Shown here: positions 26,896 through 36,601 of the stretch, piece by piece
Position numbering within the stretch: position 1 is the stretch's first letter
How the letters are laid out: every line of letters starts with the position of its first letter
Notes under the pieces: generated by a model
Told to the model about the DNA's origin: nothing
Seen by the model: the letters and a program-made list of their open reading frames with translations, nothing else
Database searches by the model: none
Origin: Chloroflexota bacterium
Lineage (GTDB): Bacteria; Chloroflexota; Anaerolineae; UBA2200
Assembly: GCA_014360755.1 (NCBI GenBank)
Contig: JACIWX010000002.1
Coordinates: 395,988-459,987, forward strand
DNA: 64,000 nt
Direction: 5' to 3'
Position numbers and translations under genes: made by a program

Positions 26896-28806
26896 GTGCA
26901 TAGCCATATGGTCACCCGAATCAGAGCCAATGGTAAACAGTGTTTTTCTAGGCTAAGTTCCCATGGGATGATATTGGGGGTGTTTCTCGTGCTGAGCCTG
27001 ATCCTGACCTATCCCCTTGCTAGAGACTTGGGGACAAAGGTCCTTGGCCCACCAGCACCTGGAGACAATTTACAGTATGTTTACAAAGTCTGGTGGTTCA
27101 AGTACTCTTTGTTTGATTTACATGCATCTCCGTTCTTCAACCCCAATATGTTCTATCCTTTTGGCTATCTTATGACTTTGTCGGAAACGACGCTCTCGAA
27201 TACAATTTTTGCCCTGCCATTTACAGCGCTTTGGGGAGAAGTTGTTGCTTACAATTTGATCTCGTTGATGTCCTTTGTGCTGTCTGGGTTTGCGATGTAC
27301 TTGTTTGTGCTGCATCTTACAGGAAATCGGGTAGCAGGGTTGCTTAGCGGCATCGTGTTCGCTTTCAACCCATACCGTATGTCACATTTGGGCGCTGGAC
27401 ATTTACCTCTGATGGGCACACAGTGGCTGCCCTTGCTTTTCTTATATCTAAAGAAAATGGTGGTGCAGCAACGCAGCCGAGATGCTTTTATGGCTGGGCT
27501 TTTTTACAGCCTTGGTGCGCTATCAGCCTGGTACTATGCCTATATCTTTGCTCTGGCTGGTTTGTTGTATGTATTGTTGTGCGGCAGACCATGGCGTCAG
27601 AATCTATGGCAAAGGCGCTTTATGAAGTGCGGGCTTGTTTTTGCACTGGTATGCCTTTTGCTAGTAGGGCCTTTCGTGCTTCCGGTCACCCGGTTATGGA
27701 GAGAAGGAGAACGCGCACAATCTCTGAACTATCTGGATTATTTCTCGGCTAGTCCTTTGGATTTTGTCTATCCCAATGTGATGCATCCTATCTGGGGTCC
27801 CTCGCTGATGGAGCGATATCCCCAGAACGTCCATGAGAACATTTTGTTTCTCGGCTGGATTCCATTGTCCCTTGCAGCGATCGCGTTATGGCGCCAACGC
27901 GAAAAAACATCTAGAACATTTCTGTGGATGACCTTGATTTTCGGCGTCATTGCTCTCGGAACAACTTTGCATTGGGGGAGTAGGCGGGTGTACATCGCCG
28001 CACCTGCTTGGTTGGAACGCGTGTTCACGCTGGGTATGGGCTTTCTGACCAAGCGTTTGGCGCTTTATCCTATCTCTTCCTATGCTTTGCGCGTCGCTGG
28101 AGCAGTGTACATACCCTTACCTACGCTGCTACTTGTTTTGTATCTCCCCTTCTTTAACGCCATGCGTGTATGGGCACGCTTCGGATTGATTGCGATTTTC
28201 AGCATCGCGGTACTGGCAGGGTACGGGCTGCAGCGACTGTATGAGGGCAGTGTCAGTCTCCCCCTTATTGGCCGTGCCCGTTCGCGTAGGTTGGTGATGG
28301 CTGGGTTAGTGTTTAGCCTGGTCCTCCTCGAGTTTGCCTCGTTTCCCTACGCTTTGGGGAGCAGCCGAGTGACAGCACGGCCAGTGGATCTCTGGCTTCG
28401 TCGTCAGGACGGCGACTTTGCGATTATGGAGTTTCCTGTGGTGAGGGCCATATCCGGCCGGACGTTATATGCTATGCGCATCCATGGAAAAAGGATTAGC
28501 TTTGGTTGTGGTACATTTCTCCCTCCTGCATTTAACAAGCAGCGTGCGGTGCTGGAGACATTTCCCAGCGCGGAGAGCATTGCCTTGCTAAAGAGATGGG
28601 GGGTGCGCTATGCTTTAGTAGGTGCTCGAAGCTATGGCTCAGAATGGCCTAGGATCAAGCAGGAATTGGAGGCGGCTTCTGGCTTGCGATATGTGATGGC
28701 TATTGATGATGTTCCTATTTACGAAGGGGATCGTATACTCTATCTGTTGCCAGGCACAGAACGTGCGTTTATTCTGGAGCGCATCTATGTATACGAGGTG
28801 CTGTGA
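26896..28806 (+). CDS. Large polytopic membrane protein, probable GT-C glycosyltransferase
   Basis: A 636-residue protein with about 12 hydrophobic segments. It has the first-loop pattern DLGTKVLGPPAPGDNLQYVYKVWWFKY and NPNMFYPFGYL found in a group of Chloroflexota membrane proteins related to YfhO/GT-C enzymes. The C-terminal outer part contains WLRRQDGDFAIMEFP and LLKRWGVRYALV, as in other members. The start is a GTG at 26896 with a strong TAGGAGG upstream. The glycosyltransferase role is inferred from the fold pattern and the neighbours; I cannot name the catalytic residues with confidence. Confidence 0.7.
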   Translation: MHSHMVTRIRANGKQCFSRLSSHGMILGVFLVLSLILTYPLARDLGTKVLGPPAPGDNLQYVYKVWWFKYSLFDLHASPFFNPNMFYPFGYLMTLSETTLSNTIFALPFTALWGEVVAYNLISLMSFVLSGFAMYLFVLHLTGNRVAGLLSGIVFAFNPYRMSHLGAGHLPLMGTQWLPLLFLYLKKMVVQQRSRDAFMAGLFYSLGALSAWYYAYIFALAGLLYVLLCGRPWRQNLWQRRFMKCGLVFALVCLLLVGPFVLPVTRLWREGERAQSLNYLDYFSASPLDFVYPNVMHPIWGPSLMERYPQNVHENILFLGWIPLSLAAIALWRQREKTSRTFLWMTLIFGVIALGTTLHWGSRRVYIAAPAWLERVFTLGMGFLTKRLALYPISSYALRVAGAVYIPLPTLLLVLYLPFFNAMRVWARFGLIAIFSIAVLAGYGLQRLYEGSVSLPLIGRARSRRLVMAGLVFSLVLLEFASFPYALGSSRVTARPVDLWLRRQDGDFAIMEFPVVRAISGRTLYAMRIHGKRISFGCGTFLPPAFNKQRAVLETFPSAESIALLKRWGVRYALVGARSYGSEWPRIKQELEAASGLRYVMAIDDVPIYEGDRILYLLPGTERAFILERIYVYEVL

Positions 28807-28807
28807 A

Positions 28808-30418
28808 ATGTCCGCTGTGCGTCTGGAACGCAAACAAGTTGTCATTGGTCTGATATTGGCAGCTTGTACCATGGCAGCCGTTATTGGCACAGTGCATGAC
28901 GTTGGCGTGACCTGGGATGAGCCGTTGTATATGAAAGCTGCGCGCGGCTACATGTCCTGGCTAGGATTGCTGAAGCAGGGTATGTGGCAGCGAGACCTGC
29001 GCGAGCCGTTCTCGGATACCCTCATCGTCCGCTGGTGGATGCAGCACCCTACCTTGGAGCTGCATCCCCCGTTGGGCAAGTTTTTGTCTGGTCTGACATG
29101 GGCTGCTTTGCGTGGGGTGCTGGGCGATATCACGGCTCAGCGCGTGAGCAACGCGCTGTTGTTTTCGTTCTTGGTTGCCTTAGTGTTTTGGATGGTGGCT
29201 GGTGCTTACGGCACGGCGAGCGGTGTTTTTGCTGCCCTGTCTCTCGTGCTTATGCCGCGCATGTTCTTCCATGCTCACCTAGCGAATATTGACACTACTG
29301 TCGCAATCACCTGGTTTCTAGCGATGTACCTCTTCTGGAAGTATGAAAGCGGTCGTGGCTGGCGTCCGATCCTTCTGACAGGTGCTGCCTTTGGCCTCGC
29401 ACTGGGAACCAAACTGAATGCTATCGTCATGCCTTTGGTATGGGGTATCTGGTGGTTGCTGTTCGATCGCAACTGGCGTACACTGGGCAGGTTGATCGTG
29501 ATGAGTGCGATTGGGGTTGGAGTGTTTACTGCTATATGGCCTTGGCTATATCATGATACAGTCAACCGACTGCTATATTATTTTTTTATGGCTTCGCGCT
29601 TCAAAGACCGGCCCCAATTTTATCTAGGTCAAACACCGCCGCATGTGCCCTGGCATTACCCATTTGTGATTACTTTAGCTGTGGTGCCCTTAGTTATCAC
29701 GGTAATGTACCTGCTGGGGGTTATTCAGGTTTTGCGCAAGAGGTCAGACCGAACAGGTTGGCTGCTTTTCCTGAACGCTCTGGTGCCCTTGCTTATCGCT
29801 GCCACTCCTTTCCAGGCGGTATACAGCGGGGAGCGGCATTTTATCCCTGCTTATCCCTACTTGGCCTGTCTTGCGGGCATTGGATTTGGTAGTTTACTGA
29901 ACCTGTTGAGTGCAGGCTGGCATCGTTTCTACAAGATAACAGATCCCCGTACAATGCGTTGGCTATTTGGCTGTATTCTGGCTTTGTTTCTCTTGCCGCC
30001 GTTGTTTTCTATTGCGGACATCCATCCTTACGAATTGTCCTATTACAGCGAGCTAGTGGGGGGATTGCCAGGTGCTACCCGTTTGGGATTGGAGACTACT
30101 TTCTGGTGCGAGACATATCGGGATGCGCTGCCTTACCTAAATCAAAATGCTGAGCCCTGGGCTTCGGTATGGGCAGAGAATCCCTTTGTTTTGCGCCTCT
30201 ATCAGCGCTATAACTTGTTGCGCGAAGACCTGCAGATAATGGGTGGAGATGTAGTCAGTCCTTTTACGGCTGACTATGTGGTCATTCAGATGCATCAAAC
30301 CGGTTTTTATCATGTGCCGGAACTTGTGGATATGTTGCATAACCATGCACCAGTGTATATGCTGGATTATCATGGAATCCCGCTGCTATATGTCTATGAA
30401 CTGAGGCAGGAGAGATAA
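28808..30418 (+). CDS. GT39/PMT-type membrane glycosyltransferase
   Basis: A 536-residue protein. I start at the ATG at 28808, two bases after the previous stop; a longer frame to 28703 lies inside the previous gene. The first outer loop has VGVTWDEPLYMKAARGY with the Asp-Glu pair, then LELHPPLGKFLSG, and PRMFFHAHLANIDTTV is a conserved GT39 block. TPFQAVYSGERHFIPAYPYL lies in a later loop. The C-terminal outer domain is short. Part of a run of glycosyltransferase genes with overlaps of 1-4 bp. Confidence 0.84.
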   Translation: MSAVRLERKQVVIGLILAACTMAAVIGTVHDVGVTWDEPLYMKAARGYMSWLGLLKQGMWQRDLREPFSDTLIVRWWMQHPTLELHPPLGKFLSGLTWAALRGVLGDITAQRVSNALLFSFLVALVFWMVAGAYGTASGVFAALSLVLMPRMFFHAHLANIDTTVAITWFLAMYLFWKYESGRGWRPILLTGAAFGLALGTKLNAIVMPLVWGIWWLLFDRNWRTLGRLIVMSAIGVGVFTAIWPWLYHDTVNRLLYYFFMASRFKDRPQFYLGQTPPHVPWHYPFVITLAVVPLVITVMYLLGVIQVLRKRSDRTGWLLFLNALVPLLIAATPFQAVYSGERHFIPAYPYLACLAGIGFGSLLNLLSAGWHRFYKITDPRTMRWLFGCILALFLLPPLFSIADIHPYELSYYSELVGGLPGATRLGLETTFWCETYRDALPYLNQNAEPWASVWAENPFVLRLYQRYNLLREDLQIMGGDVVSPFTADYVVIQMHQTGFYHVPELVDMLHNHAPVYMLDYHGIPLLYVYELRQER

Positions 30419-31908
30419 TGTTGAGGTCTATGGGGATAAGCTCCGCATTGTTTAAGAGGATAAGGAACCTGGGGGAGGGCCATGTCCACTTCGGGTTGCG
30501 CAAAATGGACGCCATATTGCTTGTGCTCCTGGCGTTACTTGCTGCTACGATTATGTTCTGGCGTCTTGGTGAAGGCAGTCTAGGAGATTATGATGAAGCT
30601 GCCTATGCCCAAATTGCCCAAGAGATGCTGTGGCTGAATGATTTCAATACCCCACGCTGGAATGGTATGGAATTTTTTGACAAGCCACCGCTGTGCTTAT
30701 GGTTAACGGTTCTTGCGTATAAGGTGTTTGGCATAAATGAGTTTGCAGCGCGTTTTGTCTCTGCCTGCTCAGGAGTGCTAGTGATCCTGCTCGTTTACAT
30801 TTTAGGGCGCGACTTGTTTGGCAAACGCGTGGTTGGTTTAGGAGCTGCTCTGATTTTGCTGGCGATCAGTCGCAATTTGTCCAGCCATGGCTATAACTTT
30901 GTGAGCCTGGCACGTGTAGGGATGCTTGATTTGCCCTTGATTTTGCTATTGACGCTATCCGTGTATTGTGCATGGCGAGGCCAGCGAGATGCCAGATGGT
31001 TGATCTGGCTAGGCATCCCCCTTGGTCTCGGCTTAATGGTGAAGAGCATTGCTGGATTCATGGCTTATGGTATCGTTGCCCTTTTCTTGCTCAGCGGTTC
31101 AACATCCCTTTGGTGGCGGAAGGAGCTGCTCTGGGGTTTATTGCTCTCGCTGCTTATCTCGGCACCATGGCATCTCGGCCAATTGCTTATCTGGGGTAAG
31201 CGCTTCTGGGATTCTTATATGGTTTCTTTGACTGTGGGCTATGTCACTGGCGAGCAAGGTCATATGCGGGATGCGCTTTTCTATTTCCGCATTATCCAGC
31301 GTGGTTTCCCTGTGTTGTACCTGCTCATCGTACCGGCTATCTTATATGGTGTGTATCGTGCGCTGCGTTACAAGGACCGGGCAACAGCCTTGCTGCTCTG
31401 CTGGACAATAGTGCCGTTGTTATTGTACAATATCTCGCGTAGCAAAATAGGCTGGTACATTATTCCGATTTACCCTGCATTGGCATTGCTGCTCATGAAC
31501 CTGCTTGTTGCTGCGCTGCGCAAGGAGCTGGCCCTCCTTCTGATCCTGATCGTACTGGTAGCCTTTCATCCCATTTTGCCTCCTGCAAAGGATTTCAATC
31601 CCGATGTGAAGGCAGTTGCTTCTTATAGCAGATATGTTGTGAGTAAAGATGCCACCTTAATAAACTACTGGCCAGGTTCATCTTGGATTAGGCCATCCGC
31701 TTTGTTTTATGCAGGGCGGAAGTTGCTCCTGGTAACTGATGAGACAGAGTTGCGTCGTTTATGCCAGAATGCGCAAGAGTGTTATGTGCTGGCGGATTGG
31801 CCCTCTTGGGAACCATTGCAGGAAATTGGAGAGGTACTATACCGGTCCAGAGACTACGTCTTGGTCAAGGCGAAGGTTGGTGTTCAGAAGGGTGAGGGTG
31901 GTCAATGA
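30418..31908 (+). CDS. GT39/ArnT-like membrane glycosyltransferase
   Basis: A 496-residue protein closest in pattern to ArnT and related lipid-A or undecaprenyl aminoarabinose transferases: GEGSLGDYDEAAYAQIAQEM carries the catalytic-type acidic residues, then WNGMEFFDKPPLCLWL. About 11 transmembrane segments precede a short C-terminal domain. The ATG shares its first base with the previous TAA stop, and GGAGAG provides the ribosome site. The ArnE-like gene at 26534 makes an ArnT/ArnE-like pair plausible, though the sugar need not be aminoarabinose since no other arn gene is seen. Confidence 0.84.
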   Translation: MLRSMGISSALFKRIRNLGEGHVHFGLRKMDAILLVLLALLAATIMFWRLGEGSLGDYDEAAYAQIAQEMLWLNDFNTPRWNGMEFFDKPPLCLWLTVLAYKVFGINEFAARFVSACSGVLVILLVYILGRDLFGKRVVGLGAALILLAISRNLSSHGYNFVSLARVGMLDLPLILLLTLSVYCAWRGQRDARWLIWLGIPLGLGLMVKSIAGFMAYGIVALFLLSGSTSLWWRKELLWGLLLSLLISAPWHLGQLLIWGKRFWDSYMVSLTVGYVTGEQGHMRDALFYFRIIQRGFPVLYLLIVPAILYGVYRALRYKDRATALLLCWTIVPLLLYNISRSKIGWYIIPIYPALALLLMNLLVAALRKELALLLILIVLVAFHPILPPAKDFNPDVKAVASYSRYVVSKDATLINYWPGSSWIRPSALFYAGRKLLLVTDETELRRLCQNAQECYVLADWPSWEPLQEIGEVLYRSRDYVLVKAKVGVQKGEGGQ

Positions 31909-32633
31909 CGCCAAACGTATTCCTATCTATCACCGCGCCTGCCTATAACGAGCGTGAGAACATTGAGAAATTGGTGACATACTGGGAAAGCATCTTTGCC
32001 CGTGACGGCATTCGGGGTGAGATAGTCATAGGTGAAGATGGCAGTACCGATGGTACCAAGGATATCTTGCGGACGCTCCAAGGCAAATATGATAACCTGG
32101 TAATTGTAGACCATGCGGTCAACCAAGGGTATGGTTTTGCCCTATCCAGTGCCATTGCTCGTTCCAGAGGCGACTATGTGTTGACCATTGATTCGGATGG
32201 GCAGTTTGACGCGGCAGAATATGCCCTCCTTTTGGCCGAGATGAAAAAGGGTTATGATGTGGTCACTGGTTACCGGCACCGTAAGCAGGACCAGCCATTG
32301 CGTGTGGTTGCTGACCGAGTGCTCAATCTTATTGTCCGTGTTTTATTCCGTTTGTCTATGCGTGATACGAATTGTGCGCTCAAACTCTGGCGCGGCGATG
32401 TGGTACGTCGCCTTACCATAGAGGCACGCGGGTATCCGACACCTACTGAATTGCTGGTGCGTGCTCATGTGCTGGGCTATCGCATTGGTGAGGCAGGTAT
32501 TACGCATTACGAGCGAGCCGGAGGGAAGACCAAGTTAAAAGCCCTGCGCACAAGCTGGCACATGCTCTTGTTCCTGCTTTATCTGAAATACAAACAGGTG
32601 CTTTACCAGGCGAGGATCATCAACAATTTTTAG
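31905..32633 (+). CDS. GT2 polyprenyl-phosphate sugar synthase (DPM1-like)
   Basis: A 242-residue soluble or peripheral GT2 enzyme of the dolichol-phosphate-mannose synthase type: SITAPAYNERENIEKLV, GEDGSTDGTKDIL, and TIDSDGQFD as the metal-binding DxD. YKQVLYQ ends the domain; there are no membrane helices. Such enzymes move one sugar from a nucleotide onto polyprenyl phosphate on the inner side of the membrane, supplying GT39 enzymes. It overlaps the ArnT-like gene by 4 bp, which supports a donor-user pair. The sugar is unknown. Confidence 0.83.
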   Translation: MTPNVFLSITAPAYNERENIEKLVTYWESIFARDGIRGEIVIGEDGSTDGTKDILRTLQGKYDNLVIVDHAVNQGYGFALSSAIARSRGDYVLTIDSDGQFDAAEYALLLAEMKKGYDVVTGYRHRKQDQPLRVVADRVLNLIVRVLFRLSMRDTNCALKLWRGDVVRRLTIEARGYPTPTELLVRAHVLGYRIGEAGITHYERAGGKTKLKALRTSWHMLLFLLYLKYKQVLYQARIINNF

Positions 32634-32647
32634 GACTGGGAGGAAAC

Positions 32648-33601
32648 TTGACGCAAAAACTACTCGGGGTCATCTTAGCGGCAGGCAAGGGCAGCCGCAT
32701 ACAGCCGTTAAATCTGTATTTGCCCAAGCCCTTGCTTCCGGTGTGTAATAAACCCATCATCCAGTACCAGTTGGAAGACATGCGTAATATCGGCGTGCGC
32801 GATGTGATCATCGTCGTCGGGCATTTGAAGGAAGAGATCATCTCTTATTTTGGGGATGGTTCCTCTCTCGGCCTGCGTATCCGCTATGTTGAACAGCAAG
32901 AGACATTGGGCATTGCCCATGCAGTAGCGCAACTGGAACATGTGGTAGATTCGCCATTTATCCTATTCCTGGGTGATATTTTCCTGGTTCCCAAAGACTT
33001 GCAGTCCATGGAGCGCATGTTCTGGGAGCGCCGGGCAGGGGCTGTTTTGGCTGTAAAACGGGAGAAGAACCCCGAGTACGTGCGGCGCAATTTTGCCGTG
33101 ATTCTCCATGCTAGCGGCACGGTTACGCGTGTCATTGAGAAGCCGCGGTATGTAACCAGCGATCTCAAGGGATGTGGGGTGTATATTTTTGATTTGGCGA
33201 TTTTCGATGCCATCCGGCGCACACCGCGCACCGCACAGCGCGATGAATACGAGATTACAAATTCCATTCAGATCCTCATTGACGATGGATTCCCTGTTTA
33301 TCCCGCAGAGGTGATTGATTGGGATATGAACATTACCTTTGCTTGCGACTTGTTGGAATGCAACTGCAATCAGCTTCAGCGGTTGGCGAAACCATACCTC
33401 ATTGGCGAGAACACAACTATCCATCCCGGTGCAATACTAGAGGGCTCGGTGCTTGGCGATAACGTAACAGTTGAGCATCCCATTAAGATCAAGGATTCAT
33501 TGATCCTCTCTGGTTCACGCGTTACCAGCACTCAAGATCTCCAGCGCATGCTAATCACTCCAGAAGTCAGCATTGAGTGTGCTGCTAGTGAGAGGAAGTG
33601 A
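32648..33601 (+). CDS. Sugar-1-phosphate nucleotidyltransferase
   Basis: A 317-residue enzyme with the nucleotidyltransferase signature LLGVILAAGKGSRIQPLN and YLPKPLLPVCNKPIIQYQ, as in RfbA and GlmU-type proteins. FLGDIFLV holds the metal Asp, and VIEKP the product-binding region. Residues about 255-290 form a short left-handed helix with hexapeptide-like repeats (IGENTTIHPGAILEGSVLG). It makes an NDP-sugar for the GT2 enzymes; thymidylyl or uridylyl preference cannot be told. The start is a TTG at 32648, supported by GGGAGGAAAC just before it. Confidence 0.87.
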   Translation: MTQKLLGVILAAGKGSRIQPLNLYLPKPLLPVCNKPIIQYQLEDMRNIGVRDVIIVVGHLKEEIISYFGDGSSLGLRIRYVEQQETLGIAHAVAQLEHVVDSPFILFLGDIFLVPKDLQSMERMFWERRAGAVLAVKREKNPEYVRRNFAVILHASGTVTRVIEKPRYVTSDLKGCGVYIFDLAIFDAIRRTPRTAQRDEYEITNSIQILIDDGFPVYPAEVIDWDMNITFACDLLECNCNQLQRLAKPYLIGENTTIHPGAILEGSVLGDNVTVEHPIKIKDSLILSGSRVTSTQDLQRMLITPEVSIECAASERK

Positions 33602-33604
33602 GCG

Positions 33605-34540
33605 ATGGATTATCGGCGCGTGTTGGTAACCGGAGGGGCAGGATTCATTGGCTCTCACTTGGTGGGGCGTCTGCTACAAGAAGGGCTGCAGGTTGTCGTG
33701 TTGGATAATTTGTCCGTAGGCAAGCGTGAGAATGTGCCCAAGGGAGCTGAGTTTGTGCTAGGCGATGTGCGTGATTCAATAGCCGTGTCCACTGCCATCG
33801 CTGGTGTAGATGCCGTCTTCCATCTGGCTGCTAAGGTGAGCATACGCGCTTCTGTAGCCGGCTTCTATGAAGATGCGGAGACCAATCTGATGGGTACTCT
33901 CAATGTACTGCGCGTTTGTGCTTCTGCAGGCATCAGGAAGTTCATTTACGCTTCTTCGATGGCTGTATACGCAGATTCTGCCAAGCCCGTTCCTCTGCCG
34001 GAAACCCACCCAACAGTACCTATATCACCCTATGGCGTAGCCAAACTGGCTAGCGAAAGATATGCCATGCTGGTAGCCGCTCAGTCGGGCTTTCAAGCAG
34101 TAGCCTTGCGCTATTTCAACACGTATGGGCCACGCCAGACCTTTACCCCTTATGTGGGGGTGATTACTATTTTTATCCAGCGCTTGCTGAGAGGCGAGCC
34201 GCCACTGATCTTTGGGGATGGGGAACAGTGTCGTGATTTTGTATATGTTGGCGACGTGGTGGAAGCTACCTATCGGGCTCTAGTGTGCCCTGTGGATGGG
34301 GAAGTATGCAACATTGGTTCTGGTGTAGGGATCTCGGTGAACCAGATAGCTGCTCTGCTCTGTGCACGGCTAGGTCCTGGCATTGAACCACAGCACGTGC
34401 CTGCGCATCCTGGGGAGTTGCGCAATTCGATCGCTGACATAAGCAAAGCGAAGCAATTGCTTGGATATGAACCGCACGCGCGGCTATCCGAGAAGATTGA
34501 TGAGATCATCGCCTGGAATCGGGAGGTCATGGGGACATGA
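33605..34540 (+). CDS. NAD-dependent nucleotide-sugar epimerase/dehydratase (GalE-like)
   Basis: An extended short-chain dehydrogenase of 311 residues. The Rossmann motif GGAGFIGSHL is at the N-terminus, YASSMAVYAD supplies the Ser, and YGVAK the catalytic Tyr143 and Lys147. RYFNTYGPRQ and GDGEQCRDFVYVGDVVEA are family motifs. It likely epimerises UDP-glucose or a related sugar nucleotide made by the preceding enzyme, but substrate class cannot be fixed. It begins 3 bp after the previous stop. Confidence 0.88.
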   Translation: MDYRRVLVTGGAGFIGSHLVGRLLQEGLQVVVLDNLSVGKRENVPKGAEFVLGDVRDSIAVSTAIAGVDAVFHLAAKVSIRASVAGFYEDAETNLMGTLNVLRVCASAGIRKFIYASSMAVYADSAKPVPLPETHPTVPISPYGVAKLASERYAMLVAAQSGFQAVALRYFNTYGPRQTFTPYVGVITIFIQRLLRGEPPLIFGDGEQCRDFVYVGDVVEATYRALVCPVDGEVCNIGSGVGISVNQIAALLCARLGPGIEPQHVPAHPGELRNSIADISKAKQLLGYEPHARLSEKIDEIIAWNREVMGT

Positions 34541-35283
34541 GCGCCACTGCGACCAAAACCATATTGATCATGCCAGCCCACAATGAAGCCAGCAATATTG
34601 GCCATGTTTTGGCTGAAATCCGAGGCACTGGGCTGACATTGGACATATTGGTCGTGGATGACTGTTCGACCGATGAAACGGCGCTCGTGGCTCTCGAGGC
34701 GGGGGCGCGCGTACTGCGTTTGCCCTGTAACCTGGGCTATGGTGGGGCAGTTCAGGCGGGCTTTCGCTACGCTGTTCATTACGGCTACGATTTTGGTGTG
34801 CTGATGGATGCAGACGGGCAGCATGCCGCGGGTTGTATTACTGATTTGTTGCGGGTGGTACAGTCTGGTGAAGCGGATATTGCACTTGGTTCCCGTTTTT
34901 TAGGGAGGATGGAATATCATGCCTCTTTTTTCAAGCGTGTAGGCATGGCTTTCTTCAGCCAGGTGGTCTCGCGCATCACAAGACAGCGTATTACCGATCC
35001 GACCTCTGGCTTCCAGGCTTTCAATCGCGAGGTGATGAGCTTCTTTGCCACGGACAATTACCCTGTTGATTTTCCCGATGCGGATACCATCTTGCTGTTG
35101 CATTTTGCCGGATTCCGACTGGCTGAAGTGCCTGTTGTCATGCGCGAGAGATTAAGTGGACAGTCTATGCATTCCAGTTGGAAGCCCATTTACTATGTCT
35201 TTAAGATGTTCCTATCCATTTTTATCGTTCTGTTACGCCAGCGTACTCACAGCAATGCCGCACGGCGCGCTATCGCTCGCTAG
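34537..35283 (+). CDS. GT2 polyprenyl-phosphate sugar synthase-like protein
   Basis: A 248-residue GT2 enzyme of DPM1/GtrB type: IMPAHNEASNIGHVLAEI, VVDDCSTDETALVA, NLGYGGAVQAGFRYA and LMDADGQHAAGCI (DxD). TDPTSGFQAFNREVMSFF matches the family's second conserved block. The C-terminus is weakly hydrophobic. It overlaps the epimerase by 4 bp and precedes a deacetylase and a DUF2304 gene, a trio that often travels together in surface polysaccharide clusters. Donor sugar unknown. Confidence 0.83.
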   Translation: MSATATKTILIMPAHNEASNIGHVLAEIRGTGLTLDILVVDDCSTDETALVALEAGARVLRLPCNLGYGGAVQAGFRYAVHYGYDFGVLMDADGQHAAGCITDLLRVVQSGEADIALGSRFLGRMEYHASFFKRVGMAFFSQVVSRITRQRITDPTSGFQAFNREVMSFFATDNYPVDFPDADTILLLHFAGFRLAEVPVVMRERLSGQSMHSSWKPIYYVFKMFLSIFIVLLRQRTHSNAARRAIAR

Positions 35284-36155
35284 TGGGAAAGACGACCACC
35301 ATGCTGAATGCCTTGACCATAGACCTTGAGGATTGGTATCACCCCGAGTTGGTGCGTTCTCAGCTCACGCTCGCTGAGCAAGAGGCACTGGTTGAGCAAT
35401 CGACGCAACCGCTGTTGGATTTGCTGCGTGAAGGAAATGTCAAGGCTACCTTCTTCATAGTAGGCCAGGTTGCACAACGCCATCCGCGCCTGATTGAAGC
35501 GCTTGCTGCAGAGGGCCATGAGCTAGCGTGCCATGGGATGAGCCATAGGCCGCTCTGGGAGATGACACCGGAGGAATTCCGAGCTGAATTGGAAGACTTT
35601 GACAGGGTCATATCGGCAGTTGTGCCCGGGGCTGACATCGTTGGGTTTCGCGCTCCGACTTTTTCGTTGGATAACCGAACACGTTGGGCTTTGGATGTCC
35701 TGGCTGAGTTTGGGTACAAGTATGACGCCAGCCTGTTTCCCATGCGAACTCCGCTCTATGGGATGGATGGCTGTCCGCTCATGCCGTACCATCCTTCGAA
35801 AGAAGATCTTGCACGACCTGATGATCATGGTGCACTGATCGAGTTTCCAATGTCAGTGTGGACAGGGGCTGGGTTGCGGCTACCTGTATCAGGGGGCTTT
35901 TATCTACGAGCAATGCCTTTTTCTTTAGTTAGGCTTTGCCTGAGGCAGATCGCTGCGCAAAGACCTGTAGTGATCTATGTGCATCCCTGGGAAGCGAATC
36001 CCTATACCCCACGGCTGCAATTGCCCTTTTGGGCGCGTCTAGCTACATATTACAATATCGGAGCAGTGCTGCCGCGGTTGCGGACGCTCCTGAAGGTGTT
36101 CCCTTTCGCGCCAATGAGGATTGTGCTCGAAGAGTTAGGAGAATTGAAAGGATGA
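35283..36155 (+). CDS. Polysaccharide deacetylase family protein
   Basis: A 290-residue NodB-fold protein: LNALTIDLEDWYHPEL gives the catalytic/metal Asp, HGMSHRPLWEM the metal-binding His pair, and GFRAPTFSLD the next motif. VIYVHPWEANPYTPRL near the C-terminus matches the XrtA/PEP-CTERM-associated deacetylase subgroup. It would remove an acetyl group from an amino sugar in a glycan or glycolipid. The listed GTG shares a base with the previous TAG; an ATG at 35301 is the alternative and would begin MLNALTIDLED, as family members usually do. No exosortase gene is seen here. Confidence 0.83.
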   Translation: MGKTTTMLNALTIDLEDWYHPELVRSQLTLAEQEALVEQSTQPLLDLLREGNVKATFFIVGQVAQRHPRLIEALAAEGHELACHGMSHRPLWEMTPEEFRAELEDFDRVISAVVPGADIVGFRAPTFSLDNRTRWALDVLAEFGYKYDASLFPMRTPLYGMDGCPLMPYHPSKEDLARPDDHGALIEFPMSVWTGAGLRLPVSGGFYLRAMPFSLVRLCLRQIAAQRPVVIYVHPWEANPYTPRLQLPFWARLATYYNIGAVLPRLRTLLKVFPFAPMRIVLEELGELKG

Positions 36156-36205
36156 GTGTCTGGTTTGAGGGCTGCCTGCGCCTTGCTTTGCAGGAGGAGG
36201 ATGTG

Positions 36206-36601
36206 ATGGAATTCCGAGCGCGCCTTTTCGCAATTATATTGGGCTTTGCGGTGCTCTTATTTGTCATCAATTTGGTGCGCACAAAGAAATTGAAGGAAGA
36301 ATTTGCTCTGCTGTGGCTACTAACAGGCGTGGTATTGGTACTTACGCCATTGTTTATAGATTACCTAGACATGCTCGCTTATGCCTTAGGCATCGAGTAC
36401 CCACCGGCGCTAATTTTTGTCCTGGCTATTATTTCGTTGCTCTTTATTCTCTTTCAATTTTCTATGCGCATCTCGCGTTTCAGCGATCAAATCAAGGTTT
36501 TGACCCAAGAGTTGGCGTTGCTTCAGGCACGGGTTGAGTTGCTTGAGCAAAGAGCCGAAAAGGGGGAAAGCGATGCAATCCATGACCGCCACACAACGTA
36601 A
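36206..36601 (+). CDS. DUF2304 membrane protein
   Basis: A 131-residue protein: MEFRARLFAIILGFAVLLF, two more hydrophobic segments (about 38-55 and 68-85), then a charged helix likely to form a coiled coil (ITQ-like LALLQARVELLEQR region). Size, helix order and the short KLKEEFALLWLL loop match DUF2304, a family found beside DPM-type GT2 genes and proposed to work with them. I chose the ATG at 36206 because GGAGGAGG lies five bases upstream; an ATG at 36152 in a 4-bp overlap with the deacetylase stop is possible. Confidence 0.78.
   Translation: MEFRARLFAIILGFAVLLFVINLVRTKKLKEEFALLWLLTGVVLVLTPLFIDYLDMLAYALGIEYPPALIFVLAIISLLFILFQFSMRISRFSDQIKVLTQELALLQARVELLEQRAEKGESDAIHDRHTT

Noticed and set aside
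28703-28807. Longer N-terminus for the GT39 protein at 28808
   Set aside because: It would lie inside the preceding gene and lacks a ribosome site; the ATG two bases after the preceding stop fits the packing of the operon.
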